From contig MQVO02000004.1 of assembly GCA_001986395.2 (NCBI GenBank), positions 434,001 through 498,000 of the forward strand: a DNA stretch of 64,000 bases. The letters are read 5' to 3'. Of the stretch, positions 24,779-36,430 are shown piece by piece. The position numbers were made by a program, and so were the translations under genes. How positions within the stretch are numbered: the stretch's first letter is position 1; every line of letters starts with the position of its first letter. Source of the DNA: Irpex lacteus. Its lineage: Eukaryota; Basidiomycota; Agaricomycetes; Polyporales; Irpicaceae. The notes under the pieces are model-generated. The model was not told where the DNA came from. It did not search any database and saw nothing but the letters and a program-made list of their open reading frames with translations.

Positions 24779-25664
24779 GGCGAAGACCATCCCCTCGGTT
24801 CTATCCATCTTGAACTTTCCCCTTTCTTTCCTCCTCCTTTCTATTCTTTCTCTTTCTCGTGCTCTGATTGTGTTCTTCGACCAGTCCTGGACTTTTTTCT
24901 CTTCTATAGGCAGCGCCTTGGTGAGTACATTTCCCCCCTCTGAGGATGCCTCTCTCTGATATACTTTGCAGACTAGCGGAATGCGGTGTTCCACCCGCTG
25001 CAGACTGCACAGTCTTTTCTTTTCTCCTTCGCCATTCACACTCGACTAGTCGTCGTCCCTCCCTGGACGGCCTTCGACATAATCATTCTCATCGACCCCT
25101 TCCGCGCTGGCATGAGCCTTTTCCTATAAGCTCAGCCCTTCCTTCCCTCCCTGGTCGTCTCATAGTTCACATCATCTCAACTTGGCCTTCTCACGAGTGA
25201 GCCACCCACTCGTTATACGACGTTGATCGTTGTTTGAGAGGCCACTTTGAAGTGGTTGACTGGATTACGCCGGGTAATGGAGTAGGAAGACGAAGCTGAT
25301 CATAGCTTCGAGCAGCACTTTCCCTAAATGTTGCAGGGGCTGGATGTTCACTGTGGTCCTTGAAATGATAGTATACATCTGTCGTAGTAGTCGTAGTGTT
25401 CGGAAATGGATTTTCTCGTCATCTCTACTCATTGTCTGGACAACATGTCTGTGTGAACACGAGTTCTACTTAACATCGTTCTGTTCACTGAGTACTTATA
25501 ATTGTTAAAAGTAGAATAAACCTCCCAAGACCCAAGACCCGAGTATACAACGTCCATCGCCGGACGCGTCAAATTGGACAGGATACTAGTGGGCGCCTGA
25601 CTAAGTTTCCCTCTCGTCTGCTCCTTCAACCACGACTGTCTCCAGCTGAGACCTCCTTCACACA
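24779..25664. other. CT-rich 3' region and intergenic gap before PUS4
   Basis: About 890 bases. The first 250 are strikingly pyrimidine-rich (runs such as CTTTCTTTCTC), probably a long 3' UTR of the preceding gene. Possible GT-AG pairs occur in it (about 24920-24972), so an intron in the UTR is conceivable. The rest carries the PUS4 promoter. No coding frame with family likeness. Confidence 0.45.
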
Positions 25665-26877
25665 ATGCCAAAGGCTCTTTCCTCTTTCCCAATTTCTGGA
25701 CTGTTTGCGGTGGCAAAGCCCTCTGGGCCAACTTCAATGTCTGTGGTCAATGACATCAAGCAACTCATAGTGACCTCACGTATATTTGTGGAAGAGAGCA
25801 AGATCCCGAAGAAGCCTATACCGACTGGCAAGAAACGCAAATTCGCTAAGGAAATAGTGAAGATTGGACAGGGTGGCACTCTGGACCCGTTGGCAGATGG
25901 AGTACTTGGTATGTAAGTCATCCTGAACTCCTGCGAAGGAGTTAACCCAGACGCGACTTACGGTTGGCAGTTATTGGCGTCGGTAGAGGCACGAAGAAAC
26001 TGTCCGAATTCCTTGACTGTGTCAAGGTAAACCTATGCAATGCTCCTCGATGTCACGCATAAATTTAATTGATGCAACGATGTCGTACATACAGGAATAC
26101 AGAACCACCGCTCTCTTTGGCTGTGAGACCGACTCCTTCGACAGCGAAGGAGCTGTTGTACGGGTTGCCCCATGGAAACACGTTACTCCTGAGCTGGTCG
26201 AAGAAACTCTACCTCAGTTCCGAGGCGAGATTCAGCAGAAACCACCAATGTGCGTATTCAGTATATATGATTTGCTCGTCCCATTCCAATAGTATTTCGT
26301 CTGCAGATTCTCAGCGCTGAAAATGGACGGCAAACCCTTGTACGAGTACGCTCGCGAGGGTATACCCCTTCCTCGATCAATTGAAGCTCGCAAAGTTACT
26401 ATTCACAGTCTCGACGTCAAGGAGTGGAAAGGCAGTGATCATGACTTCCGATACCCAGAGAAGAAGTTCACAGAGGAACAAAAGGCCGCGGTTGAGAAGG
26501 CTTTACATGGGATTGAGGACCAAGTCAAAGTGAAAGATGAGCCGGAGCAGGCTGAGGATAGCGATCCTGCTGTGGCTTGTGTTTTGCGTATGAAGGTCTC
26601 TGGAGGGACATATGTGCGTTCCATCGTGCACGATCTAGGACATGCAGTTGGGTCGGCTGCGCACGTCGTTACTCTTACTCGGTCGCGCCAAGGACGCTTT
26701 ACGCTCGAACCTGAGGGTGACCAAGATAGAGCATGCATTCCCTGGAACGTTTTCGCAAAGGCATTGAAAGACCCAGGTGAGGCTGATGCAGACGGGTGGA
26801 AGGAGTGGGAGCGCGCCGTCATAGAGAACCTAGAGATAGTTGACGATACCAACAACGCCAATAAAAAGAATACATAA
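25665..26877 (+). CDS. PUS4: tRNA pseudouridine-55 synthase (Pus4/TruB family)
   Basis: Makes pseudouridine at position 55 in the T-loop of nuclear and mitochondrial tRNAs (known role of Pus4). The start MPKALSSFPISGLFAVAKPS leads into the TruB motif I (KPSGPTSMSVVNDIK). The catalytic motif is GQGGTLDPLADGVLG, with the Asp that attacks the uracil ring at about residue 77. An intron splits it just after. Then IGVGRGTKKLSEFLDCVK, EYRTTALFGCETDSFDSEGA, FRGEIQQKPPIFSALKMDGK and LYEYAREGIPLPRSIEARKV. The KP-P-FSALK motif spans an intron. The C-terminal part includes VSGGTYVRSIVHDLGHAVGS and LTRSRQGRFTLEPEG. A charged insert of about 50 residues (near 26430-26570) before the GTYVRS motif is typical of fungal forms. 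Three introns; length about 330 residues; complete. Confidence 0.95.
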
Positions 26878-27255
26878 ATTCCTGTGTTCTATTTGAACTG
26901 CATGAGGTCCGCTGGTCCGCTACGTATGGACATAAGGTGCGACGATTCTCATCTCACGACGGTTCAGGTCACTCATTCAAATATATCAACAGGTTCTGCT
27001 ATTCCATCATGAGACCTACGGTCCATTCAGATAAGCTAGAACATGACCACAGTCACCACCACTGTCTAGTGGCGACAACTTCCGTTCGTCATCCGTCAGA
27101 CATACATAAGGCTAACAGGCTCTCAGATGATGACGTTGCGTGGGCAGTATGGAGCTAGAAGCCGGGCCGCCGAGTATATGCATTGTAGGTATAATTCCAA
27201 TGCGCCCTTCTTCACCTCATGCCAGTCGTTCATCATAGCGACGCTAACCATCGCA
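26878..27255. other. Intergenic region between PUS4 and aldolase genes
   Basis: About 380 bases between two plus-strand genes; it should contain the PUS4 terminator and the aldolase promoter. No further feature seen. Confidence 0.5.
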
Positions 27256-28546
27256 ATGTCCCCTACACCTCGCCCTCTCAAACCAGGTGTCTACGCTCCT
27301 CTCCTGACCTTCTTCCACCCTGACACGGAAGACCTTGGTTTGTCCACCAGTTAACTCCTCTCTCGATATATCTACCGACCGAAACCTATCTTAGACCTCG
27401 CAACATTTCGACGCCATCTGCTCTTCGTAGTCGGTGCTGGTGTCTACCCCGTACTCGCAGGCTCAAATGGCGAAGGCCCTCATCTCTCGCATAGCGAACG
27501 CCAAGCCCTTATTACTACTGCCCGTCAGACGCTTGATGACGCTGGGCTGAAGGACGTGCCAATTATTGCAGGCGCAGGTGCGACGAGTACGAGGGAGACG
27601 ATCGAGCTTTGTCGTGATGCGGCGGGTGCCGGTGCGGATTATGTGCTTGTCATTACTGGAGGGTACTTTGCTGGTGCCTTGAAGAATGATAGAATTGCAG
27701 TGAAAGCGTTCTATGCTGAGGTCGCGGAGAAGAGTCCTATACCGGTGTTGATTTATAATTGTAAGTGTCGTGTATGGTGCCCACCTATCCTATGGTGTAT
27801 CAAATGTAATGATGGATGTATAGATCCTGGAGCGAGCGGAGGTATCGACCTTGACTCAAATTTGATAACGGAGCTGGCAAAGGAGTGTCCAAATATAGTT
27901 GGGGTCAAGCTCACGTATGTTCGCTTCTCCTCTTCCGCCCTTTGCATTGACGCCGTTGTCGAATGCGAACAATACGTATAGGTGTGGCAATGTGGGCAAG
28001 CTCACGCGAATTGCCTCTGTCGTCTCTAGTCCCTCCTTTGCTTCAACATATCCTCGTAAGGCCGGCGCCGGTGCAAACTCGGTTACACCGCCATTCCTCG
28101 TCTTGGGCGGTTATGGTGACATTCTACTCAGTTCTGTATATGCCAGGGGCCACGGATGTATCACCGGATTGGCAAACATTTTCCCGGTAGGTAAATCTAC
28201 CTCGATCCCTGCATCAGTTCATATTCACAACCTAGCATCTTGGCTTATTTGTCCGTGCCTGATGTTCATCAAGGCCTCCATCGCAGAACTGTACAAGCTT
28301 ATATCCTCCGGTTCCTCTATCGATGAAGCTCAGCGCATTCAGGGCATCATCGCCCGCGCAGACTTTACCATCTCTCAAACGGGCGTTGCTGGCACCAAGG
28401 CTTTGCTTGAAAAGCTAAGGGGTTACGGTGGTGTGCCTAGGAAGCCGCTATTACCGTACAACAAAGAGAGCACGGAGCAACTTTGGAGTCATCCAGATGT
28501 GCAAGAGATCATTGGTATACAAGTCTTGGGAAGGGACACGGCGTAG
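27256..28546 (+). CDS. Dihydrodipicolinate synthase-family aldolase (HOGA1/LGA1-like)
   Basis: Class I (Schiff-base) pyruvate aldolase of the DapA family. In fungi such enzymes cleave 4-hydroxy-2-oxoglutarate or 2-keto-3-deoxy-L-galactonate (pectin sugar breakdown); the substrate here cannot be fixed. Start MSPTPRPLKPGVYAPLLTFF; after intron 1 come FRRHLLFVVGAGVYPVLAGS and NGEGPHLSHSERQALITTAR. Next are VPIIAGAGATSTRETIELCR and GADYVLVITGGYFAG. The conserved Tyr motif is formed across an intron (LIYN|YPGASGGIDLDS). The lysine motif is NIVGVKLT, followed after another intron by CGNVGKLTRIAS. Then FLVLGGYGDILLSSVYARGH, GCITGLANIFP and, after an intron, ASIAELYKLISSG through ISQTGVAGTKALLEKLRGYG and GVPRKPLLPY. 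About 310 residues, intact. Confidence 0.9.
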
Positions 28547-29333
28547 GCGAATGATATGAGTACGGTAAGTCGGTCAGTGTGGGTATGAGATTGTAGAATT
28601 TCAAAGTTGACCAGGAACATAGTACACCCATGATTATACAGTCCATTTCTGCGTTCGAGGGTTCTCAACCAAGACACAATGTTCGGCCACATTGTACGTA
28701 CGCGGTGATGATCGGTCTGAGGCCAACACATAAATGGATTCATCTTTGATACTTAAAGGACCCAGGCGTAAATCCGGAACATCAGCCGTCGAATGAGGAT
28801 AACTTCCGAAGCAGCGCGGGACTGGTGCCTATGCTGATACCCATAGACGCTTTTTATAATTGATCACTCATCTTCTGCACCTTTGACAGGCTACCTCGAG
28901 TTTCAAAATGACTGACTGTATTATCCGAGTTGTCTTTCATTGGGGCTATCATGTTGCCAGCGGTGGGCGCGTCCACTGTTCTCAGGGCGGACCTCCGGCG
29001 CACTGTCTCTGCTGCCAGCTCTGCACGGCGCTACAACACTACGAAACATCTCTTGCGGTTTCACTATGCCGCTACAGGCGTACAGCAATGTATATTGTTC
29101 GCATCTCCTGCTGTTCTTTGTCTTTGCTTATCGCGGCAGCCGTCACTGATGGACTTTCCAATACATCAGAGGTGCCTTGTTCTTCTACTCATGTTCACTC
29201 GGAACACTTGTTGATGCATAGGACGTGCGCCATATCTGAACTTGATTATCGCATTGCGTCTCTGAATATCGTGAGTATAAAGCGCCATCTTCTCAACATG
29301 CAACGCTAACCAGTTTTTCTACCTTGCCGTGGA
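28547..29333. other. Intergenic region with possible gene relics
   Basis: About 790 bases. Overlapping open frames at 28908-29309 contain a hydrophobic start (FIGAIMLPAVGASTVL) but no family signature and no consistent exon chain. A TATA-like TTTATAATT lies at about 28853. I read this as the promoter of the DUF6534 gene, perhaps with decayed coding sequence. Confidence 0.4.
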
Positions 29334-31424
29334 ATGGCTCTCAGCATTGAGGTCTTCATAGGCCCATCTTTCTTGCTTATCTGCCTGTCTCTGATGTACG
29401 TTGCAAAATAATGTCACAGCATGGGTGTTTTTGCTCACTCTTTACAAGCTTATATGGCCTCGGCGCCGCCCAGGTGTACTTCTACTTCACAACCTATCGC
29501 GACAATCTCCCTACCCGACTCACGGTACTACTACTATGGTTAGTGCAGAATTCATCCATGAGACAAGATAATTGAGTAACATCAGACCTTTCGTCATAGT
29601 GTATTGGAAACCTTGCATGCTGCCGTCTGCATCCACTTGACGTATACACTCCTAATCGTTGGCCTGGCTAACCCGGTAAAACTATTGAGTATCGCATGGT
29701 ACGTGCTGTAGGACATCACCAACAATCAATGCGCTGAAATTGAACGTAGGAGCGCAGGGGTATGCTGTGCTGCTACCTGCCTGTATGTGTCATATACTAA
29801 CCGGTATCTGACAAGGCTGCAGTGTATCTTGAGGTAATATGCATGACTCTCATGCCTTAATTTTACATCTACTCATAGCACTTCGTAGGTTATAATCAGT
29901 GCTATCGTTCACTCGTAAGTAATTATTTGAAGATGATCCAGGCGGCTATACTAACGTCTTTCCCTTCGTACAGGTTTTATACGTATCGCACTTGGCGATG
30001 TAAGTCGATTGATTTGACAGATCGTATTACTTGACTTACAGCGGTTTCTAGTATGGCCCAATAGAATAGTTTTGGTTTACTTGGTGAGTATGCGGCGTGC
30101 CACAATGTGCACAACCGACGTGACAAACTTTTAAATGCAGGTTGCCTTGTTTTGCGCTCGTGTTGGTTAGTTCAACAGCTGCATAGGAGTTCTGGGTATC
30201 TGCTAACTGTACTGCATCACAGCTGTTGCATTCCGTAAGTCAGCTATCTTCCTATTTAACTGAATCACTAATCCATAAGCTGTACTCAATCAAGGGTCTA
30301 CTGCGTTCGTGTGAGTGTTGCACATTCTCGTCTACGGCTGGAGTTATAGCGCGATTCTCACATATGCCTATGACAGGTGTATGGAAGGCACATGGTTTGC
30401 TTTGGCTGCCTCAAAGTCATATGTGGTATGTCGAACGACGAGTTTCTTCTCCACAGCACGCTCTCACGGCTAACGATCGCAGCGAATGACGACGGTGGCG
30501 CTGTCCCTCACCGTACTGGCCGATTTGTCAGTTACCACGACATTCCTATGGGCTCTCAACCGAAATCATTCTCTAGCACACACTCGGTAGGTAGTCCATG
30601 ACTTCTGACTACTACTTGCGCTATCCGGACTGCCAGTGAATATTCCTCTTTCCACTCAGAAATACGAAGGGTGTCGTGCAGAAGCTCATGCAATATACAC
30701 TCAGCTGCGGTATCTTGACAGCGTGAGTGTGCTAGATTACTGGTAGCTGCTCACCGACTTATCGTTCACACAGGATGATATCAATCACTACGCTTGTTGT
30801 GGTACGCTCGGTTTACAGGCCAAAGTATCCATACCTGCTGATTATTTTTGAAACCGAACACAGTTCAGCATTTTTCCAACTGAATTACACTATGCTGGTA
30901 CTCTCATGTTGCTCACCAAGGGTCAGTTCTGAAACACAATGCTTGCCTTATCCGACAATCATCTGATCCGACTTTGGTACTCTTGCACAGTATACGCAAA
31001 CTCGATGCTTGCGATGTACGTACCATATCCTCGTCAAATCTCAGGGCGAGTAGGATCATAGGCTAATTCAATTAATCGTTGCAGGCTCAATCGCCGACAA
31101 GGAATCAAGGAAGATGCTGCACGCAACGACGGGTTTTCTTTACATCTCTCCAATTTGCCTGGGGACCATTCAGCGAGAGATACGGTACGCGAAATTTATA
31201 TGAGAGAAAACGTATCGTCTGAACATTGACGTTACAGGCCACTAAGATTCAAGTTGTGCATGATACAGTCACGACGAACGACACCTGGGTATGTAAGCCG
31301 ACCCTCTCTGGCCAGAAGAAGAAGATAATTGATACGTCTCGTATAGTTCGTGGAGGAAGTGCACAAGCCGCAAAGGCTTGACCCCGGCTTGCATAGTAAA
31401 CCACATGACCTGGAAACTCTCTGA
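29334..31424 (+). CDS. DUF6534-type multipass membrane protein (possibly degenerating)
   Basis: Agaricomycete-specific integral membrane family of unknown role. The first exons give MALSIEVFIGPSFLLICLSL, then YGLGAAQVYFYFTTYRDNLP, VLETLHAAVCIHLTYTLLIV and GLANPVKLLSIAW. Tiny exons follow (WSAGVCCAATC, VIISAIVHS, FYTYRTWR, RFLVWPNRIVLVYLV, ALFCARV). The C-terminal family motif appears at about 30660-30720 (NTKGVVQKLMQYTLSCGILT) followed by SITTLVVVRSVYRP and, near 31000-31130, NSMLAMLNRRQGIKEDAARN. The last exons encode IQVVHDTVTTNDTW and FVEEVHKPQRLDPGLHSKPH, stop at 31424. More than ten introns. I could not join FYTYRTWR to RFLVWP in phase with standard sites, and the stretch 30230-30650 is poorly conserved, so the gene may be partly broken or use unusual splices. 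Confidence 0.7.
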
Positions 31425-31541
31425 GAGTCTATCAGTACATCTTCCACACCACTATGTAACACTCGGAGATTCTGAAATGATAGCTCGTTTCTTCTTGTAT
31501 GTCTAGCCTCACTCCTAGACGCTTCAGAACTGGAGCTTCAG

Positions 31542-31588
31542 GTACCACAATCCAGTTTGTGCATGATACAGTCACTACGAACTGTTGG
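31542..31588 (+). pseudogene. Decayed duplicate of a DUF6534 3' exon
   Basis: This segment repeats the penultimate exon of the preceding gene (31238-31288): both share GTGCATGATACAGTCAC and translate to IQ(V/F)VHDTVTTN. The copy keeps an acceptor (CTTCAG) and a donor (GGTAAGC) in the same places but has lost a codon before the final Trp. The surrounding 31425-31970 shows no other coding exon, only this relic and the 3' end of the neighbouring minus-strand gene. Most simply, an old tandem copy of the DUF6534 gene was reduced to one exon. Confidence 0.6.
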
Positions 31589-31970
31589 GTAAGCATGCCT
31601 GCACTACTCCTGCTAGAATCGCGCCAGCCTCCTGTCCGCTGCTAGCAATGACAAAGCTGGTTTCCGAGTCGGCTCTCACCGCTCGCTAGCCGATCGCGAT
31701 AACATACCGTGATATGAACATCCGTAGGTCCGTTTGATAGTTGAGCAGGGGTAACAGAGTCCTATTTATACAATGACATCAATAATAGTACATCCTTACA
31801 GAGAGTTGAGTGGTGTGTAAGTAAATATACATGGGCATGGGCACGGGGACAGCCGAGTGCACTCACAACTTGAAGCTCAACGACAATCTTCAAAAGTCTA
31901 CTGATAAGAGATAATCGAGCCAATCCAAGACGACAGAAGAGGCAATTACCGTATGGAAGGATGCGCACGT

Positions 31971-33889
31971 TCAACGCCACGGTTGCGCATGATCGCCCAA
32001 GTCTGGCTGCAAACTGATCCACGACTCCCCGACGCCCGACCCGTACCCACTGCTACTCTCCACATCGGCGTCGGAGCCGTTCTGAGAGAGCGTCTCGTGC
32101 TCCACGTCAGACTCTCCCGCTGGATCTATCGCAGGGGGTTGTTGTCGTGGGTGAGCTGCAGCTGGGATGCGGGTGGTGGAAGGAACAACAGGTGGAGGAG
32201 GGTATGGTAGAGCGTTACGACCGAAGAGGGTGTTTCGGACGGAGAGGAGGATGTGAGGGAAGGTGAGTAGTCCGTCGAGGATCGCCGTGGGGAGTTTCGA
32301 GGCGATGGCGTAAGTCCACACTACAGTACAAGAGCAACGAAATTCAGCTATGATATTGACGTATTTGCATACTGATATTCTTACCTCCGGCGCCAACCCC
32401 AAACCGGTCGCCTCGCCACCATTGCCGCAGAGGAGCCAAAGTCAGGCTGACAGCAGACGGTACATGTCCTTGCACACTGGAATCCTTGGTGCCATCGCTG
32501 ATCACGTCTATCAGTGTACGCACGAAATTCGAAGTGTGCCCCCGATGTCTGAGTCTCGCCGCAATATGGCGACTTCCGACCAGGGCATTCGCAAACGCGA
32601 CGCCATACGTCGCCTTCTCCGACGCTGTCCAATCAATTGTCGCGCGTTCCACATCTTCGTCGTAATAATGCAAGGCCTGTCCGCAGTTACCAACATCAAC
32701 GACTACGACTCGGATATTCTTCATGGACCGAGCGTGGGCTTCGTTCGTCTCTGTCGCAGCGGCCACGCAGATCTCCCGACGGAGTACTTCGACGCCTCGA
32801 AGGGTGGCTGCTGCACTCATCGCTTGTGCACCTGCAAAGGGGAGGCCCACGCGACCGTCGATGGCAGGTAAGCAGACAATTATGCTCTTCTGGGCATGTC
32901 GAGGGGAGTTGCGCATGAGAGGTAGGAGGGATTGAAGGATTTGGAGAGGGGCGAAGTGAGAGGCATTGAGGTAAGCTGGATATGTATCTTGCAGTCCGAG
33001 ATTCTCCAAGGGGCCAGTCGGAGGAACCAGGTGTGGAGATGGCATAGTGAGGAAGGAGACTACGGAGTGAATGTAGAGCTGTGTGTTAGGCGAGCTGTGA
33101 GGATCTCCTGATGCCGTGATTGGGAATCTACGGGACATTGTGGCTGAGAGGGAGCGCAAGAAAGTTGGAATGGTCGACAACTGTAGAAGAATGAGCGAAG
33201 TGCATGGATAGGTTCCTTTAGTACACATACATCGCTTGGGTTAAGCACTATAGCTCTCAGATAACCTTCAGAAGTACGTTCAAGCTCCTCCGCGGCCTCG
33301 GGTGTCCTCACACTCGCGACCACAATATATCCACACTGCTGAAGTGACTCTATCATGGGAAATGCAAGTGGTTCATCGCCTCCCAGAACCACTATGGAGT
33401 GCCGTCAGATAGAGGAGTGGAGCAAGAGAATGTATATGACCGACCGACTACTTGTCTCCTCTCGCCATCCACGCTCGTTCCAAGAGCCCCATGCCGTCTC
33501 AGCCTCTTCACTTTCAGAACTCTCCTTCCCCCATAGCCAACTAGCACGCCTGCTCCAACGATACCAATCCCCAGTCCAACCGCCTTCCAAGGATGCGCGC
33601 CAACCCAATCCGCCGATCTCTCCAATGTCGACTGCGGCACGGGCAGCGGAGGGGGCGGCGGGGGCACTTCGAATGCCCCAAGGTTAGGCATCTTGATCTC
33701 TGGCAATGGTGGCAGTGATTGAGGCCAGAATCGTGCGAGGTCGTCTTGAAGTCGTTGGTACACATTCCTTACTGTTTCCATGTCGGGGGCGGAGGTGGAG
33801 ATGGCATTGATGATGACTTCTTCGACGTGCTGGAGGTGTTCCTCAATGTTGTCGACTGTCGGCAGCACGAAGGGCATTGTCGAGAGCAA
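31971..33889 (-). CDS. DUF1776 protein (short-chain dehydrogenase-like fold)
   Basis: Fungal family of unknown function related to the SDR superfamily. The N-terminus (from 33889; the Met at 33877 is equally possible) gives VDNIEEHLQHVEEVIINAIS, a Pro-rich stretch and one likely membrane segment, AVGLGIGIVGAGVLVGYGG, with a basic flank. The second exon opens VVLGGDEPLAFPMIESLQQC and GYIVVASVRTPEAAEELERT, resembling a Rossmann fold with altered cofactor loop. The large exon has FLTMPSPHLVPPTGPLENLG, SIIVCLPAIDGRVGLPFAGA and MSAAATLRGVEVLRREICVA. The last exon (about 31971-32326) begins near VWTYAIASKLPTAILDGLLT and ends in a Ser/Asp/Gly-rich tail. Three introns. The single N-terminal helix suggests membrane anchoring, possibly of mitochondria or ER; this is inference. 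Confidence 0.82.
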
Positions 33890-34158
33890 TGACGGGGACG
33901 GTGAGAGTACTAGGCCAACATTGAAACTCGGACTGCAATTAAGTAGATCACGTGAGGCTTTTGGTCTCTTAGGCGAGGACGTATACCAGGCGGCAGGGTG
34001 GCGGCCGCGAGTTGCTTTCGTTTAGTCACCTTGTTTAGTTTGGGTTGCAGTCCTGCAAGTACGTTGAATAACTAGTAAGTTCAAATTCGTCCGGCAAGTG
34101 TACGTCAACGATGACAGGACATTAGCAAACTTAGGTTAAAACTGAACTAGAACACGAG

Positions 34159-35614
34159 ATGCAGAGCGGTACACAACGCGCTGCTGCACTATTTGGCACA
34201 CTAGCAGCCCTTGCAGTTGACGATGCGAGTCCTATTGGGCTTGCTCACTCGGGACGCTCTCGCAAGACTGCGGCCGAGCAGCTTCCGAGCGAAATCTGGG
34301 ACATCATCATTGGCGACGATCTACGAGGCTCTATCTTTGCACAGCGATACAGGGCCAGCTGCTCTCTCGTCTGTCGGGCATGGCGCAACATTGCCTTATC
34401 CCACTTATTCCGGCGCATCCGGATCCCCAATACCAATCCCATGGGAGATGTTGCGGCTTACCATGCGTTTCTTCGTGAACACCCGTGGATCGCTAAAGTT
34501 GTGAAGAAGATTCACATCGGATATATCCCTGTTGATGTTGTTGATCTGGGATATCTACTGGAAGCCGTGTCCCACCTAGAAACACTGGAGATTCGTCAAG
34601 CACGGGTCCATGATAGTGACGACTCGAAGTCCCCGCGCCCGGTGTGGGCATACACCTTACCCAAACTGGCCTACTATAACTCCGAGCGCGACGTAGAAGG
34701 TGCATACGGCGAGTTCATGTGCTTGCTGAGTTTGTTCGTAGAGATTGAGCAGCTGGAGCTTGGCATAGAAAGCTCTTCCATGGTAGTATCTGACGACTTT
34801 ATCACCTCTGCAGTCAAACAAACTGCTCATGGACAACTGAGTATACACTCGCTTGTGCAACCCAACTGGGGGCGAACACCAACAGATTCCTTCATCCCCA
34901 CTTTCCTCAGTTCAATAGGCGCGTTGCATCAACTCACCAGACTCGACTTCGAGGTTGAGTATTCCAACGAGTCGGTAGCTCGCTTTGGGAAAGTGCTTGC
35001 CAACATAGGACAGGGGCTGAAACAGCTCGGCATCATAGTGCGAAGAGTACCTGTACCGGCTGACGTTGAAAGTAAGTCGACGGTTTACATGCGTTTTTGT
35101 ATAGTAAAGCTGACCCATTTCAATAGCAAGTGCAAATCTACTCGCCGATGGGCTTGGAGCTTGCTCTGAGCTCGAAATCTTGACACTCGAAATCAACCCA
35201 GCGGTCCATAGCGACAGCATGCAGGGCATTGAGGCGCGTAATGACGAGTGGATTGCAGCTGTCCGGCTTATCTCGCTCATCCCTGGAGGCCATATCCATT
35301 CCATCACGCTGGACATCAAGTTCTTTGCGCGCCTCAACACCGGCCTGCTTATACATCCGTGGCCATGGTATAGCATGCGCGAGGTGCTTCTACGATTCGA
35401 TAACCTCCGCTCACTTGTGATCGACGTGGTCATCAATTCTGGCGTGTTCTACCAGCATCAGGAATGCATCGAGTACGAAATGCGGGAGTTCAGAGACATC
35501 CTGGGTACGAATTGGCCAAACAAATGGTCTGACCCTACATGCACGTGCTCGAATCCCGCATGTAGAAAGTATAATTCTGAGAAGAGCTCCGCAAATATCC
35601 TTGGAAGAGTTTAG
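34159..35614 (+). CDS. F-box-like protein, paralogue 1
   Basis: Likely substrate receptor of an SCF-type ubiquitin ligase, as for many expanded Agaricomycete F-box-like families; the substrate is unknown. The F-box-like core is AAEQLPSEIWDIIIGDDLRG followed by CSLVCRAWRNIALSHLFRRI at residues 35-95. The rest is a leucine-rich, weakly repetitive region (for example SHLETLEIRQARV, LSIHSLVQPNWGR) typical of degenerate LRR tails. One intron (about 35072-35127) joins ADVE to TSANLLADGLGACSELEIL. The end carries YEMREFRDILG and CSNPACRKYN, both of which recur in the paralogue at 36626-38128. Length about 465 residues; no break seen. Confidence 0.78.
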
Positions 35615-36067
35615 GTGTGTGGTGCTCTTTCTTATGTATGCCTATGGTTAAACAGCGCTGACGATCTCCTTTGATGATACATATGCAGCCCGGGTTTCGT
35701 TTCAAGTATACACATTCTTCGACAGGTGAAGGGAATGTACATCTCCTCTTCCGTATCCAAGTTCAGATCTGGTGTCGCATAATGGGCGCTGAAGGGGAGA
35801 TGTTCCTCGTTAACAGATCCTTCAAATCATTGCTATCCTATGTCCGAAGCTGTGTTGGCTAGGGACTCGTCCTCAGCATCAGCTTGTTCCGCTTAGTTAC
35901 GTTTACACATGCAATAGTCTGCACTTTATGTGGACTGCATCGTGGCTTTGCCTATTCTCTTCGTGAGGCAAACTAGGCTGAAATGACGACCGTCATAAGT
36001 ATAGAGGCGATCTGATTTTACCTCTCAACTTTAGCAGTAGCTAAATATTTACCAGTTGTACAAATGG
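35615..36067. other. Intergenic region after F-box-like paralogue 1
   Basis: About 450 bases. Only a short plus-strand ORF (35671-35862) without family resemblance. Nothing supported. Confidence 0.5.
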
Positions 36068-36430
36068 TCAGAACTCATTGTTTTTTGTGGACCACGAGTA
36101 TCCGAGTCTTACCACCGTGAGAATTCGCCACAGCCATAATGCATAAGAGACGACTTTAACGTCGTGACCGTCGTGGTTAACAACGTCGACTACTGACAGT
36201 AAGATGCCCATTATAATGTTATACCGACTTACTGACTTGTAGAGCGTGAGTTGCCAGTGTCCGCCTCCCTTGACGAGTGTGGTACAGTCATCAGCTACAT
36301 GATGGCAAAGGTCTATAATATGGGAGTCAGGACCGATGCGAACACGACGTGGGCCATCAAATGTGCCGCAGACATAGTAGTAAACTGTAAAGTCTGGACT
36401 CTTGGCCATGGTAGTATAAGAGAAGTTCAA
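36068..36430 (-). CDS. Small ORF, possible Crinkler-type ubiquitin-like domain
   Basis: A 120-codon open frame (Met at 36430 or 36409). Its first 70 residues look like the ubiquitin-like N-terminal domain of Crinkler (CRN)-related proteins: a beta strand FTVYYYVCGTF, a second strand RRVRIGPDSHI, a helix IDLCHHVADDCTTL and the closing LTLYKS, where the family usually has LxLWKV. A GTAAGT donor follows LTLYKS directly, and a CAGTAG acceptor lies 47 bases on, so an alternative spliced form would end with a different tail. The plus strand is also open here (36251-36514), so a chance ORF is possible. It sits between two F-box-like genes. Resemblance was judged by eye only. Confidence 0.35.
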   Translation of the reverse strand: MNFSYTTMAKSPDFTVYYYVCGTFDGPRRVRIGPDSHIIDLCHHVADDCTTLVKGGGHWQLTLYKSVSRYNIIMGILLSVVDVVNHDGHDVKVVSYALWLWRILTVVRLGYSWSTKNNEF

